Part shown: one piece after another, positions 34,317-43,692 of the stretch
How the letters are laid out: each line of letters begins with the position of its first letter
Position numbering within the stretch: the first letter of the stretch is position 1
Assembly: GCA_964606735.1 (NCBI GenBank)
Contig: CAZSHI010000004.1
Coordinates: 1-64,000, forward strand
Length of the DNA: 64,000 bases
Origin: UBA5109 sp964606735
Lineage (GTDB): Bacteria; Pseudomonadota; Gammaproteobacteria; Pseudomonadales; Pseudohongiellaceae
Direction: 5' to 3'
Translations under genes and position numbers: made by a program
Notes under the pieces: model-generated
What the model saw: the letters and a program-made list of their open reading frames with translations, nothing else
Database searches by the model: none
What the model was told of the DNA's origin: nothing

Positions 34317-35141
34317 TTAAGTATGACTTGTGCTTACCAGACTCAGCGGCTCTGGCAGATTCTTTAAACTGAGGCGGATATCCGGAATAGTGGCTGTTGC
34401 CTCAATGGCTTTACAGTATTTGGATACCCTAACCACCTCCAGCCCCATACTGGCAGCCAGGTCGGTGAACCAGGTCGGCACCCTTTCATTGGCTTTCACC
34501 TCAACAATGGAGATGTGAGAAGGAATGATGAATTTATTTTCAGAACGCATACTCAGCGATAAATCCTTGTTGCGACCCTGAATAGTGTGATCCAGTGTAA
34601 TGCGTAATCCCAGATCAGCATCCACACCGACAAAGGCTTCGCGGTGATAGGTGGTCATGGCAACCGCCTGCAGCTTTACCGATTCTGACAACATCAATAC
34701 TTCATTGACAAAGGCCTGCCGCAATTCAGGGTTGCTCGGATCTTCCCATTGGTCGCAAAGCAGTCTGGCCTGATGATAAGGCATGGGTATTCGCCTTTTC
34801 TGGGTGACGCGATTAACCCGTTGCTTGATTTCAACGAACACCCTTGATTCATCATTGATCAGCTCTGGCTCCCCATAGGCACGGATGCGCAGTTTGCGTC
34901 GAAAGCGCAGCCCTTCGATTTTTTCCCAGTAAAAGCGCAGATCCCTGCTGTCATAATAAATACTACTGACACGTCGTGAACAGGCATTTTTATGAATATC
35001 CTCGCCCATGCGTTCGCGTATTTTTTCACGAAATTCAGGTATTTTATTTTCTGGCAGATAGTATTTTATTTCGTAGCGGTTAAATCGGTGTAAGGCACTG
35101 GCAGTCGCAGTCGCGGTTGATTCATTGTCGGTAAAACTCAT
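34317..35141 (-). CDS. VTC-domain protein, candidate polyphosphate polymerase
   Basis: The product has 274 residues and is essentially one VTC (triphosphate tunnel metalloenzyme) domain. Recognisable parts are FNRYEIKYYLP (20-30), SIYYDSRDLRFYWEK, a basic strand FRRKLRIRAYG (80-90, with R85 and R87 as likely phosphate ligands), VFVEIKQR (101-108, E104 and K106), LGLRITLD and VEVKAN. In yeast Vtc4 these tunnel residues polymerise phosphate from ATP. There is no SPX domain and no membrane segment, so the DUF4956 protein probably supplies the membrane part. It begins the three-gene cluster. Confidence 0.82.
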   Translation of the reverse strand: MSFTDNESTATATASALHRFNRYEIKYYLPENKIPEFREKIRERMGEDIHKNACSRRVSSIYYDSRDLRFYWEKIEGLRFRRKLRIRAYGEPELINDESRVFVEIKQRVNRVTQKRRIPMPYHQARLLCDQWEDPSNPELRQAFVNEVLMLSESVKLQAVAMTTYHREAFVGVDADLGLRITLDHTIQGRNKDLSLSMRSENKFIIPSHISIVEVKANERVPTWFTDLAASMGLEVVRVSKYCKAIEATATIPDIRLSLKNLPEPLSLVSTSHT

Positions 35142-35274
35142 GCGTATTCCCAGTATCTTAAGCCGCTCGTCTGTTTAAAAGAAATTCGCTCCAGCTTAGC
35201 CGCGCCTGTCATCAAAGTCTATAGCCTGACAAGTGCGGCTTGTTCATCTTGCCTGCAGCTGCTATAAGAACACT

Positions 35275-36108
35275 ATGAAGGCTCTGCCATTTTCCATACT
35301 CAGGCTTGCCACAGGATTGCTTACTGTGTTTCTTGCCTTTTCCAGTACTTCTTCCTTCGCCCAGCGCGAATTTCGTGTACTGCAGCCACTGGAAAGTGAT
35401 GCCCATGAAGAATTGCCAGCCGATTACCGGGTACCCGGAGAGTTTGTTGTTGGCAGACTGATGTATTCTTCGGGTGCCCGGGATTATGGTTGGGAGCGCG
35501 GTGGCACCAGCTGGGCCGTGGACTATCCACGTGGAGACCGAACTTTTGCCCGCCTGTTAAGGCGTCTGACCACGCTGGATGTGCGCTCCGTTGAACAGCC
35601 CGTAAACCTTGATGACGGCGACGATGTCTTTAACTGGCCCTTTCTGATTGTTGGCATGCCACGTAACTGGAGTCTAACAGATTCACAGGCTGCCAAGTTG
35701 CGCGATTATCTTTTGCGTGGCGGATTTTTACTGGCAGACAGTTTTTTCGGTAGCCCGGAATGGGCTGGCTTTATGCGCAGCATGACGCGGGTATTCCCAG
35801 ATCGCCAGATTGTTGACCTGCCGGCTGATCATCAGCTCTTCAGCATTATTTATGATCTGGGCCAGCGCCATCAGATCAGCAACATGCGCAGCCTTTCCTA
35901 TGCCGGCGTGCCCTACCGCAATGATGGTGCAATACCCCAGTGGAAAGCCATCCTGGATGACGACGGCCGCATCATGGTCGCCATTTCATTCAATAATGAT
36001 ATGGGCGATGCCTGGCAGCATCAGGACAATCCGAATTATCCGCAAAGCGATGCCAAGATGGGCATTGAGTTTGGCGTGAATTACGTGATCTATTCCATCA
36101 CACATTAG
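35275..36108 (+). CDS. DUF4159 domain protein, exported
   Basis: The product has 277 residues from ATG 35275; an upstream GTG at 35233 would precede the signal peptide. Residues 1-28 are a signal peptide (FSSTSSFAQ). The mature part has FVVGRLMYSSG, NWPFLIVGMPRNWSLTDSQAAKLRDYLLRGGFLLADSFFG and, near the end, NNDMGDAWQ, the DUF4159 layout, which resembles a glutamine-amidotransferase-like fold. DUF4159 genes usually accompany MoxR, DUF58 and von Willebrand genes; none is here. Function unknown. It is convergent with the MFS gene and overlaps its end by 11 bases. Confidence 0.8.
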   Translation: MKALPFSILRLATGLLTVFLAFSSTSSFAQREFRVLQPLESDAHEELPADYRVPGEFVVGRLMYSSGARDYGWERGGTSWAVDYPRGDRTFARLLRRLTTLDVRSVEQPVNLDDGDDVFNWPFLIVGMPRNWSLTDSQAAKLRDYLLRGGFLLADSFFGSPEWAGFMRSMTRVFPDRQIVDLPADHQLFSIIYDLGQRHQISNMRSLSYAGVPYRNDGAIPQWKAILDDDGRIMVAISFNNDMGDAWQHQDNPNYPQSDAKMGIEFGVNYVIYSITH

Positions 36109-37345
36109 CTTCAGGCACGGCGTCGGCCTCGAAGTAGTCCTGCATTTGGCGATAATGCCGCCAGTACCAGATCAATCCAACAAGACAGATCAATGCCGCG
36201 AAAAAATTGGGCCAGAACAGGCCAAAATAATCCGCAAATACACCAATCACCAGCACTCCAATGGCGGTCGCTCCCCGGGTCATTGCCGCCCATAAAGAAA
36301 GCACCCTGCCGCGCACGGCATCATCAATGCTGTTCTGGATCATGGTTTGACTGGCTACTGCACTCAGGGTCACTGTCCAGCCGACAATAAAAATAAACAG
36401 CAGCCCCAAGAGGTACCGCTGGGTCCAGGCAAAAAATGCCAGACCGACGATGGAAAGCAGACTGTTAAGCAGCATGCTCATTACCAGACCCTGGGCCCGT
36501 CCCCGTAAGGTGATATACATGCCGCCAGCAACGGCACCAAAGCCCAGTACGGCTGTATAGATCGCAAGGTCTTCAGCCCCACCTCCGTAAACAGCACCAA
36601 TGAATGCCGCCAGCATAAGTGTCACTGGCCGGATACCACAGGCCAGTATGGTCTGTAAAAAGAAGATATCGCCCAGCGCCGGAATATTCTTAATGTACAC
36701 AACCCCTTCTCTGATGCCTTTCAAAATAGTGCTTTTATTTTTTCCGGGATTGTTTTTTGGCAGATGAATAAAGGACCAGGCAATCAATATGGGGATGTAG
36801 GTAATGGCATTACACAGGACCGCAATGGCTGTTCCAAACAGACTGATGACCACTCCGGCCAGGGCCGGACCCAACAATCGTGCTACATTAAATAATACGG
36901 CAGTAAAGGATGAGGCAGAAACGATATCCTTACGTTCCACCAGATTAGGCACGATGGAAAGTCGAATGGGCTGATGTGCAGCCTGTAATATGCCGTCGAG
37001 CAGGGCAAAGAAAAACAAAAGCTCGACATTGATCACGCCTATTATGATCAGCACATACAGAATCAGAGCCTGCAGCATCATGCCGCATTGCGTCATGATG
37101 GTGAGATGTTTGCGATTAAAATGATCGGCCCAAACCCCAACCACTGGGCTTACAATCAGCAGTGGCGCAAGCTCGGCAAAAGCCACCGCACCTACCCAGA
37201 ACTCAGATTCCGTCAATTCCCAAGTCAGCCAGCTGATAGCCAGGCGCTGCATCCAGAAGCCAATCAGTGAAATGCCGTTTGCACAAACATATATGGCAAA
37301 GTTTCTGTTGGCAAAAACTGAGCGAAGTGCAGCTAGATTACTCAC
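36098..37345 (-). CDS. Major facilitator superfamily transporter
   Basis: The product has 415 residues and about twelve membrane helices. The loop between helices 2 and 3 reads GVWADHFNRKHL, the MFS motif. The overall form fits the EntS-like MFS_3 group of exporters (SFTAVLFNVARLLGPALAGVVI, MIQNSIDDAVRGRVLSLWAAM). The substrate cannot be told from sequence. The start is GTG 37345. It stands 35 bases after ccmI on the same strand, but a role in cytochrome maturation is not expected. Confidence 0.85.
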   Translation of the reverse strand: MSNLAALRSVFANRNFAIYVCANGISLIGFWMQRLAISWLTWELTESEFWVGAVAFAELAPLLIVSPVVGVWADHFNRKHLTIMTQCGMMLQALILYVLIIIGVINVELLFFFALLDGILQAAHQPIRLSIVPNLVERKDIVSASSFTAVLFNVARLLGPALAGVVISLFGTAIAVLCNAITYIPILIAWSFIHLPKNNPGKNKSTILKGIREGVVYIKNIPALGDIFFLQTILACGIRPVTLMLAAFIGAVYGGGAEDLAIYTAVLGFGAVAGGMYITLRGRAQGLVMSMLLNSLLSIVGLAFFAWTQRYLLGLLFIFIVGWTVTLSAVASQTMIQNSIDDAVRGRVLSLWAAMTRGATAIGVLVIGVFADYFGLFWPNFFAALICLVGLIWYWRHYRQMQDYFEADAVPEANV

Positions 37346-37380
37346 GCTTTAGTCTCTAGTTGTAAAAGTTGAGTTGACTG

Positions 37381-38625
37381 TCAGGGGACAGGTTCGGAGA
37401 TCAGCAGCTCGATAGGCGCGTCCAGTCCTTCCAGTTCAAACGATTCTGACACCGCACGAAACCCACCCTGCTGGGCCGTTGCGTCGCGGGCAATTGTTGC
37501 ACCGACAAAAACGCTATCAACAGAGGACAGGCTGAACTGGGGCAGCATCGCCATGCTTTCATCCAGGGTCACTGTTAGGGGGAAATCACTGATGGCAAAA
37601 TCCCTGGCAGCCAAGGGTACGGGCATGCTTTCACTGCGCGCAAAAATAAACAGCCGCATATCGGGTTCTATCTGGTCCCGGATGGCATTATCGATATCCA
37701 CCTGCACAGTGACGGAAACACCCCCATCGCTTGGACTTTCCTGTTCGACGCCCATCAATTCCTCGATGGTGGCGATACGCTGATTCAGTTCAGCCACTTG
37801 GGCACTGCCCGGTGTCAACTGGGATATCTGCCGACGCCAGTACGTGATTGCCTGAGCATAATCTTCTGACACAAAGGCTTCAAAAGCCAGCAGGCTCATG
37901 ATGGCCTGCTCATTGGAATTTATTTGCAAAGCCTGATCCATTGTCGCCTGCACGGCTGGCGTGAGGGTGGAGCCGTCACGCAAATACTGCGCCTGAGCCA
38001 GCTGCCCGAGTACCGCTGCCTTATCGGCATCCTCCTCTGGCATTTCCCGGGCAAGCTGGTTAAACACCCTTACCGCATCATCAAAACGGTCCAGGCTGAT
38101 ATACAGTGTTCCCAGGGTGAACCCTGTTTGTATATCCGAGCTACGACGACTGAAGCGGCCATCCAGAATAAGGGCAATTTCCTGCAATCCAGCGAGCTGT
38201 TCCTCTTCGCTAGTTGCAGCCTCCAGCTGTTCAAGCAGGGCCGGTATCGCCAGCTCCCGTTCTGAACCGATCTGCCGGTAAAGCAAGAAACTTGCAAGCA
38301 AAATGATGACTAACAGACTTAAGGGTAAAGCTCTGGTATAGGAGGAAGCTGAACTGCGATTGCTGTCAGCCTGGTTTTCCATATCTTCGAGAAAGTTGAG
38401 TTCGAGTTCGGTACGCAGGGTATGGTACTCATCCTGGCTTAACAGCTTGTCAGCCAAACTGGCCTCGAGCTCTTGCTTGCTTTGTTCGAAGGCAAGAATA
38501 TTCTGCTGCTTGCGCAATTCATCCTGCTGATTACGTGCCTGTCCCTGATAGCGCCAGACCGGCAAAATGACAAAACAGGATGCAAGTAGCATCATCAGAA
38601 CAAGATAAAGGCTAAGTCCCGTCAT
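37381..38625 (-). CDS. ccmI: Cytochrome c maturation protein CcmI
   Basis: The product has 414 residues. It has a membrane helix at the N terminus (about 4-24), a second near 98-115, a cytoplasmic stretch between with the DELRKQQNILAFEQSKQELEASLADKLLSQDEY coil, and a periplasmic TPR and C-terminal domain. CcmI presents apocytochrome c to the haem lyase CcmF-CcmH. The start ATG follows the ccmH stop directly. It is the last gene of the nine-gene operon. Confidence 0.9.
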   Translation of the reverse strand: MTGLSLYLVLMMLLASCFVILPVWRYQGQARNQQDELRKQQNILAFEQSKQELEASLADKLLSQDEYHTLRTELELNFLEDMENQADSNRSSASSYTRALPLSLLVIILLASFLLYRQIGSERELAIPALLEQLEAATSEEEQLAGLQEIALILDGRFSRRSSDIQTGFTLGTLYISLDRFDDAVRVFNQLAREMPEEDADKAAVLGQLAQAQYLRDGSTLTPAVQATMDQALQINSNEQAIMSLLAFEAFVSEDYAQAITYWRRQISQLTPGSAQVAELNQRIATIEELMGVEQESPSDGGVSVTVQVDIDNAIRDQIEPDMRLFIFARSESMPVPLAARDFAISDFPLTVTLDESMAMLPQFSLSSVDSVFVGATIARDATAQQGGFRAVSESFELEGLDAPIELLISEPVP

Positions 38626-39087
38626 TTATTTTTTGCCCGTTAGGATTTTTTCAAGCTTTTGCTGTTGTTCAGCTGTCAGAGCAAGCGCCTGATCTGCAGA
38701 CTGATTTGATCTGACCATGCGCCAGACTACCAGCAACCCAGCCAGTAAGAGTAGCAGTGGACCAAACCATAGAAGCACTGTTCCCCGGTTAAGTGGCGGT
38801 CGGTAATTAATAAAATCACCATAACGTTGCGTCATGAAATCGATGATTTCATCATTCGTCCTGCCATCAATAATCTGCTCATAAATTTCAGCACGCAAGT
38901 CTGCGGCTATCGGCGCATCTGAGCCTGACAGATTCGAATTAAGACACATAGGGCAACGTAACTGATCACTTAACTGGTGAAACCGCTCTTCCTGATCAGG
39001 GGAGTCAAACTGATATACCTCAATTGCAGCCTGCAAGTTATTCATGCAGAGCACCGTGAAGATCATGAAGAGGGCAAGTCTGGCCAT
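38626..39087 (-). CDS. ccmH: Cytochrome c maturation protein CcmH
   Basis: The product has 153 residues. Residues 1-20 are a signal peptide (MNNLQAAI). The redox motif is LRCPMC (44-48), followed by APIAADLR, and one membrane helix lies near residues 103-122. CcmH reduces the CxxCH cysteines of apocytochromes before haem attachment. It shares its first base with the end of ccmG. It lacks the TPR part of enteric CcmH, which here is the separate ccmI. Confidence 0.93.
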   Translation of the reverse strand: MARLALFMIFTVLCMNNLQAAIEVYQFDSPDQEERFHQLSDQLRCPMCLNSNLSGSDAPIAADLRAEIYEQIIDGRTNDEIIDFMTQRYGDFINYRPPLNRGTVLLWFGPLLLLLAGLLVVWRMVRSNQSADQALALTAEQQQKLEKILTGKK

Positions 39088-39620
39088 TATTTTAATCGGG
39101 CAATGATCGGCTCGAATGTTTCCGCCCAGATCTGGTGGTTAATAATGCCGACATGGCGATAGCGAATGGTCCCGAAACTGTCAACAATGAAAGTCTCTGG
39201 TGCGCCAGCCACACCAAAATCTATACCTAGACTGCCATCAAGATCGATAATTACCTGCTCAAACGGTGAGCCTTTTTCCTCGAGAAAAAGCCTGGCTTCT
39301 ACAAGGTCGTCCTTGTAGTTGACGCCTATAAACCTGACATCAGACTCACTTTCACTGATTTCTACCAGGTAGGGATGTTCAACATGGCAGGGAGGGCACC
39401 AGGTAGCCCAAAAATTGATAATAGAAATACTACCCTGGAGATCACTGCTGCTTACACTTACCAACTCCTGATTCAGCTCCGGCAGGCTGAATTGAGGTAG
39501 TGGACGGTCGACCAGAGCTGAAGGAACCTGATTGGGATTTCGTCCCAAACCAAACAGCAGCAAGCCTAGCATCAATATAAAAAAGACACCTGGAATAAAA
39601 AGTTTTACACGCTGATTCAT
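39087..39620 (-). CDS. ccmG: Thiol:disulfide interchange protein CcmG/DsbE
   Basis: The product has 177 residues. One N-terminal membrane anchor (about 8-25) is followed by a thioredoxin domain with active site WATWCPPCHVEHP and the cis-proline GVAGAPETFIVD. It passes electrons to CcmH and apocytochrome in the periplasm. It overlaps the end of ccmF by 4 bases (ATGA). Confidence 0.95.
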   Translation of the reverse strand: MNQRVKLFIPGVFFILMLGLLLFGLGRNPNQVPSALVDRPLPQFSLPELNQELVSVSSSDLQGSISIINFWATWCPPCHVEHPYLVEISESESDVRFIGVNYKDDLVEARLFLEEKGSPFEQVIIDLDGSLGIDFGVAGAPETFIVDSFGTIRYRHVGIINHQIWAETFEPIIARLK

Positions 39621-41623
39621 GAAGCCTCTCCTGCCAGCTTTCCTGTATCACTGACATTGACTTTCTGAGGCTTGCTGACCGCAACTTTTTTGCTGCGGTA
39701 ACGTTTATCTGTTATTGCCAGCACCCCGCCAAATGCCATTAGGAAAGCCCCCATCCATATCCAGAACACAAAAGGTTTGAAGTGAATCCGTATAACCCAG
39801 CTACCATCACCCCGTTCGTCACCCAGTGCGGTGAATAAATCGCGGAAAAGGCCGACATCAATAGCTGCTTCGGTTTGCACGGCACGCGTGGCAAAATAGA
39901 AGCGTTTCTCCGGTCGCAGGGTCAGGTAGCTTTCGCCATCTTTCAGAACTGTAACCGTCCCCCGGTCGGCTTCATAATTGGGACCCTGTTCCGTTGTCAC
40001 GCCTTCAAAAACAAATTCATACCGGCCGATTGTTTCACTTTCTCCGGGCATCAGACGCACATCCCGTTCGACGCTGTACTGACTGGTCAGGCAAACACCC
40101 AGAATAATGACAGACATCCCAAGATGGGCAATCTGCATACCGTAATAGCTCAGACTCAGGGCCTTCAATCCTTTCCACCGTGTGGGCTTGTTAGCTGTTT
40201 TATTGATCATGTCTTTGATAATGGTGAGCATGATCCAGACGGCCAATACCATGGCAATGATTGCCCCCAGATTGAAACCACCGGTGGTGATCACAGGGAT
40301 AATGATGCCAAGCGCAACACTGGCTATGAAGACCTTGAGCAACTGTTGTTTGAGGTAGTCAACAGAGGTGTTTTTCCAGCGGGAACAAGAGCCGATTCCC
40401 AGTACAAAAGCCAGCAAACCCATCAGCGGCAAGAAGATGGTATTGAAATACGGTGGCCCTATTGAAACCCGGTTGGCTTCACCGTAAACCGCCTCATGCA
40501 GCAGCGGATAAACCGTGCCCAGCAGGACAGCAGCAGTCGCGACCACCAGAATAATATTATTGATCAGCAGCATGACTTCACGGGAAGTCAGCGTATAGGA
40601 AGCCGTACTTTTCACCACCGGGGCACGCAAGGCATATAAAAACAAGGAGGAGCCGATGACTAGCAGCATCAGTGTCAGCAGTACCATGCCGCGGGCTGGG
40701 TCAACGGCAAAGGCATGCACCGAGGTCAGCACACCAGAACGAACGATAAAAGCACCCAGCAAACTTAGCGAAAACGCAGCAATGGCCAACAGTACCGTCC
40801 AGCTTTTAAAGACACCACGCTTTTCGGTAACCGCCAGAGAATGGATCAGTGCCGTGCCTATCAACCAGGGCATAAAGGCAACATTTTCTGTTGGATCCCA
40901 AAACCACCAGCCTCCCCAACCCAGTTCGTAGTAGGCCCACCAACTGCCAAGAGCAATCCCGACACTCAGAAAAGACCAGGCCGCATTGGTCCAGGGTCTT
41001 GTCCAGCGAGCCCAGGCTGCATCCAATCGTCCACTCAGCAAGGCGGCAATGGCAAAGGCAAAGGCAACCGAAAAACCGACATAGCCCATGTACAAAAAGG
41101 GCGGATGTACAATCAGGCCGAAGTCTTGCAACAGAGGATTGAGGTCCCTGCCATCAAGAGGGGTATTGAGCAGGCTGCGCTCGAAGGGGTTGGAGGTCAG
41201 CAGCATGAACAGTAAAAAACCGCTCGTAATGATACCCATCACAGACAGCACCCTGGCAAGTATATCCAGTGGCAGATTTCTGCTGAAAAGACTAACCGCA
41301 TAGGACCAGGAAGCCAGTATCAATACCCATAAAAGCAGTGACCCTTCATGTCCACCCCACACCCCGGTAAATTTATAGCGCGTTGGCAGCAGGCTATTTG
41401 AGTTATTGGCGACATAGTTCACGGAAAAGTCATCATTGAGAAAGGCATAAGCCAGGCAGGCAAAACTCAGCAGCATGAATACCCAGATACCGGAGCTCAG
41501 CGGGCGAGCCAGCGACATCCATAACTGATTATTACTAACAGCACCTGCCATTGGAATGATGGCCATCAGACTGGCCAGACAACAGGCCAGAATCAGTGAA
41601 AAGTTTCCAAGTTCAGGGATCAC
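39617..41623 (-). CDS. ccmF: Cytochrome c haem lyase subunit CcmF
   Basis: The product has 668 residues and many membrane helices. The haem-handling WWD motif is WGGWWFWDPTENVAFMPWL; conserved GVWGGHEGSLLLW and GLIVHPPFLYMGYVGFSV segments also appear. CcmF joins haem from CcmE to the cytochrome cysteines. It starts at GTG 41623 and overlaps ccmE by 11 bases. Confidence 0.96.
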   Translation of the reverse strand: MIPELGNFSLILACCLASLMAIIPMAGAVSNNQLWMSLARPLSSGIWVFMLLSFACLAYAFLNDDFSVNYVANNSNSLLPTRYKFTGVWGGHEGSLLLWVLILASWSYAVSLFSRNLPLDILARVLSVMGIITSGFLLFMLLTSNPFERSLLNTPLDGRDLNPLLQDFGLIVHPPFLYMGYVGFSVAFAFAIAALLSGRLDAAWARWTRPWTNAAWSFLSVGIALGSWWAYYELGWGGWWFWDPTENVAFMPWLIGTALIHSLAVTEKRGVFKSWTVLLAIAAFSLSLLGAFIVRSGVLTSVHAFAVDPARGMVLLTLMLLVIGSSLFLYALRAPVVKSTASYTLTSREVMLLINNIILVVATAAVLLGTVYPLLHEAVYGEANRVSIGPPYFNTIFLPLMGLLAFVLGIGSCSRWKNTSVDYLKQQLLKVFIASVALGIIIPVITTGGFNLGAIIAMVLAVWIMLTIIKDMINKTANKPTRWKGLKALSLSYYGMQIAHLGMSVIILGVCLTSQYSVERDVRLMPGESETIGRYEFVFEGVTTEQGPNYEADRGTVTVLKDGESYLTLRPEKRFYFATRAVQTEAAIDVGLFRDLFTALGDERGDGSWVIRIHFKPFVFWIWMGAFLMAFGGVLAITDKRYRSKKVAVSKPQKVNVSDTGKLAGEAS

Positions 41624-42056
41624 AGCTGGCTCCCGAGGCTTCCATGGCTGCTACTGATTCAGCAGGCATGTAATTCTCATCATGCTTGGCAAGGATTTGA
41701 TTGGCCTGAAAAATCCCTTGACTGTCAATAAAACCATCGGCGACAACACCCTGCCCTTCGCGGAATAAATCGGGTAACACACCGGTGTAGGATACCGGTA
41801 TTTCTGCCAGACAATCCGTCGCCAGAAACTCTATCTGCGTGCCCCCCAGTTCGCTTGAACGCAGCGAGCCTGTTTTCACCATGCCACCGATTCTGAAATT
41901 CTGACCGCTGGGTACCGCTCCCTGCGCCACTTCAGTCGGCGTATAAAACACATTGATCCCCTGGTTCAGGGCAAACAGTACCAGGCCCACGGCCACTGCC
42001 GAACCGGCGACAATGAAACCGACAATCATTATGCGCTGCTTACGTTGCGCTGCCAT
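41613..42056 (-). CDS. ccmE: Haem chaperone CcmE
   Basis: The product has 147 residues from ATG 42056, preceded by GAGGAG at six bases. An ORF start further upstream (42113) would overlap ccmD heavily and lacks a ribosome site. A single membrane anchor is at about 8-29. The periplasmic domain has the haem-binding histidine in AKHDENYMP, and the conserved GVLPDLFREGQGVV. Its own end overlaps ccmF and its start overlaps ccmD by 17 bases. Confidence 0.95.
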   Translation of the reverse strand: MAAQRKQRIMIVGFIVAGSAVAVGLVLFALNQGINVFYTPTEVAQGAVPSGQNFRIGGMVKTGSLRSSELGGTQIEFLATDCLAEIPVSYTGVLPDLFREGQGVVADGFIDSQGIFQANQILAKHDENYMPAESVAAMEASGASCDP

Positions 42057-42267
42057 TACCGTACTCCTCATTGTTTTGCTGAGCCTGTGCGCGTTCAGCC
42101 TGCACCTGCTCACGTTTCAACTGTTGCTTGAAATATTTTTTCCTGGCCAGCATGGGCTGCCAAATATTGAATACCAGCACCAGCGCAAAAAAAGCATAGG
42201 CTGACCAGACATATTCGGCATAGCCGCCCATGGACAGAAAATCACTAAAACTGTCAAAGCTGCCCAT
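42040..42267 (-). CDS. ccmD: Haem exporter protein CcmD
   Basis: The product has 75 residues: MGGYAEYVWSAYAF followed by one membrane helix (about 20-38) and a charged, Gln-rich cytoplasmic coil. CcmD releases holo-CcmE from the CcmABC complex. It overlaps the ccmC stop by one base (TAATG). Confidence 0.93.
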   Translation of the reverse strand: MGSFDSFSDFLSMGGYAEYVWSAYAFFALVLVFNIWQPMLARKKYFKQQLKREQVQAERAQAQQNNEEYGNGSAT

Positions 42268-43019
42268 TAAAACTCACCCTTACCCGGTCGGAAAATTTCC
42301 CTCACCCAGTCAGCCCGACGTTCACGCTGCAGGATTTCGTTTCTGGTTCTGAGGATCAGTGCCAGCATGAAAAAACCAAAAATGCCGAAACCGGTGAAAA
42401 ATGCCGGCAGCCAGACTTCTGGCGGATTTGCCTGGGTATTACTCAGTGAGAGATTGCTCGCGCCCTGATGCAGGGTATTCCACCATTCAACTGAATAGAC
42501 CACTATCGGGATATTGACCACACCAACCAGACTCAACACAGCAGCTGCCTTGGCACCAGCATCCACAGAATCAAAGGCCGATCTCAGCACCATGACCCCG
42601 GCAAACAGAAACAACATCACCAGTGTCGAGGTCAGGCGGGCATCCCATATCCACCAGGTTCCCCAGGTGGGAATGCCCCAAACAGAACCGGTAAACAGGG
42701 CAACTGCCGTTATGGTAAAACCAATCGGTGCACAGGCCTTGGCAGCCATATCCGCCATTTTGATTCGCCAGATCAGGTAAGCCGCTGAAAAGCAGGCCAT
42801 CATGCCATACCACCAGTAGCACATAATGGCAGTGGGCACATGGATATAGGCAATACGATAGTTTTCACCCATCTGGTAATCCGGCGGTGTGAAGGCAAGC
42901 CCCCAGACCAGCCCTACACCTAGCAGAATGACGGTGATAACCGTCAGCCAGGGCATAAACTGCCCGCTCATGGTGTAAAACCACTTGGGTGAGCCCAGTT
43001 TAAAAAGCCATTGCCACAT
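42267..43019 (-). CDS. ccmC: Haem exporter protein CcmC
   Basis: The product has 250 residues and six membrane helices. The WWD haem motif is WGTWWIWDARLTS, with conserved histidines in YIHVPTAIMCYWW. It loads haem on CcmE. It is 7 bases after ccmB. Confidence 0.95.
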   Translation of the reverse strand: MWQWLFKLGSPKWFYTMSGQFMPWLTVITVILLGVGLVWGLAFTPPDYQMGENYRIAYIHVPTAIMCYWWYGMMACFSAAYLIWRIKMADMAAKACAPIGFTITAVALFTGSVWGIPTWGTWWIWDARLTSTLVMLFLFAGVMVLRSAFDSVDAGAKAAAVLSLVGVVNIPIVVYSVEWWNTLHQGASNLSLSNTQANPPEVWLPAFFTGFGIFGFFMLALILRTRNEILQRERRADWVREIFRPGKGEF

Positions 43020-43026
43020 CGTTATC

Positions 43027-43692
43027 TCAACTCACACTAATTCTTAAGGCTGCCATGATCGCCAGCGGCGCAAGGCAAATAGCCAGGACCAACATGGCTC
43101 CCAGCAAGGCCAGCAAACCTGAAATTCCCAGGCCGCCCAGGGCCGTACTGACGGTACCGGTACCAAAAACCAGCACCGGTACATAAAGAGGTAATACTAA
43201 CACAGCAAGCAGCAAACCACTGCGTGAAAGCCCCACCGTCAGGGCCATGCCAACGGCTCCGATCAGTGTCAGAATGGGTGTGCCGATCAACAGTCCGGCC
43301 AGCAGTGGCAGCATCGCCTCAGCAGGTAAAGCCAGCATGCTGGCCAGCACAGGCGCCAGTATCACAATAGGCAAACCAGAAACCAACCAGTGACTGCCCA
43401 CCTTGGCCAGAATAATGAAATACAGGGGCTGCGGGCTTAACAATAACTGTTCCAGCGAACCGTCTTCATAGTCAGCCCGGAAAAGACTGTCCATGGATAG
43501 CATCACAGCCAGCAATGCCGTCACCCAGATAATGCCACTGGCAATCCGGCTTAAAAACTCGGTATCTGCACCTACGCCCAGGGGAAACAGGGTTACGGCA
43601 ATAATAAAAAACATCAGCGGGTTGATGATATCTCCCGGGCTGCGAAAGGCGATCAACAGTTCACGCCTGATTGTCGCTGCAATGATATTCAT
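43027..43692 (-). CDS. ccmB: Haem exporter protein CcmB
   Basis: The product has 221 residues with about six membrane helices and the family opening ATIRRELLIAFRSPGDIINPLMFF, then DGSLEQLLLSPQPLY. It is the permease partner of CcmA. It overlaps ccmA by 4 bases. Confidence 0.95.
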   Translation of the reverse strand: MNIIAATIRRELLIAFRSPGDIINPLMFFIIAVTLFPLGVGADTEFLSRIASGIIWVTALLAVMLSMDSLFRADYEDGSLEQLLLSPQPLYFIILAKVGSHWLVSGLPIVILAPVLASMLALPAEAMLPLLAGLLIGTPILTLIGAVGMALTVGLSRSGLLLAVLVLPLYVPVLVFGTGTVSTALGGLGISGLLALLGAMLVLAICLAPLAIMAALRISVS

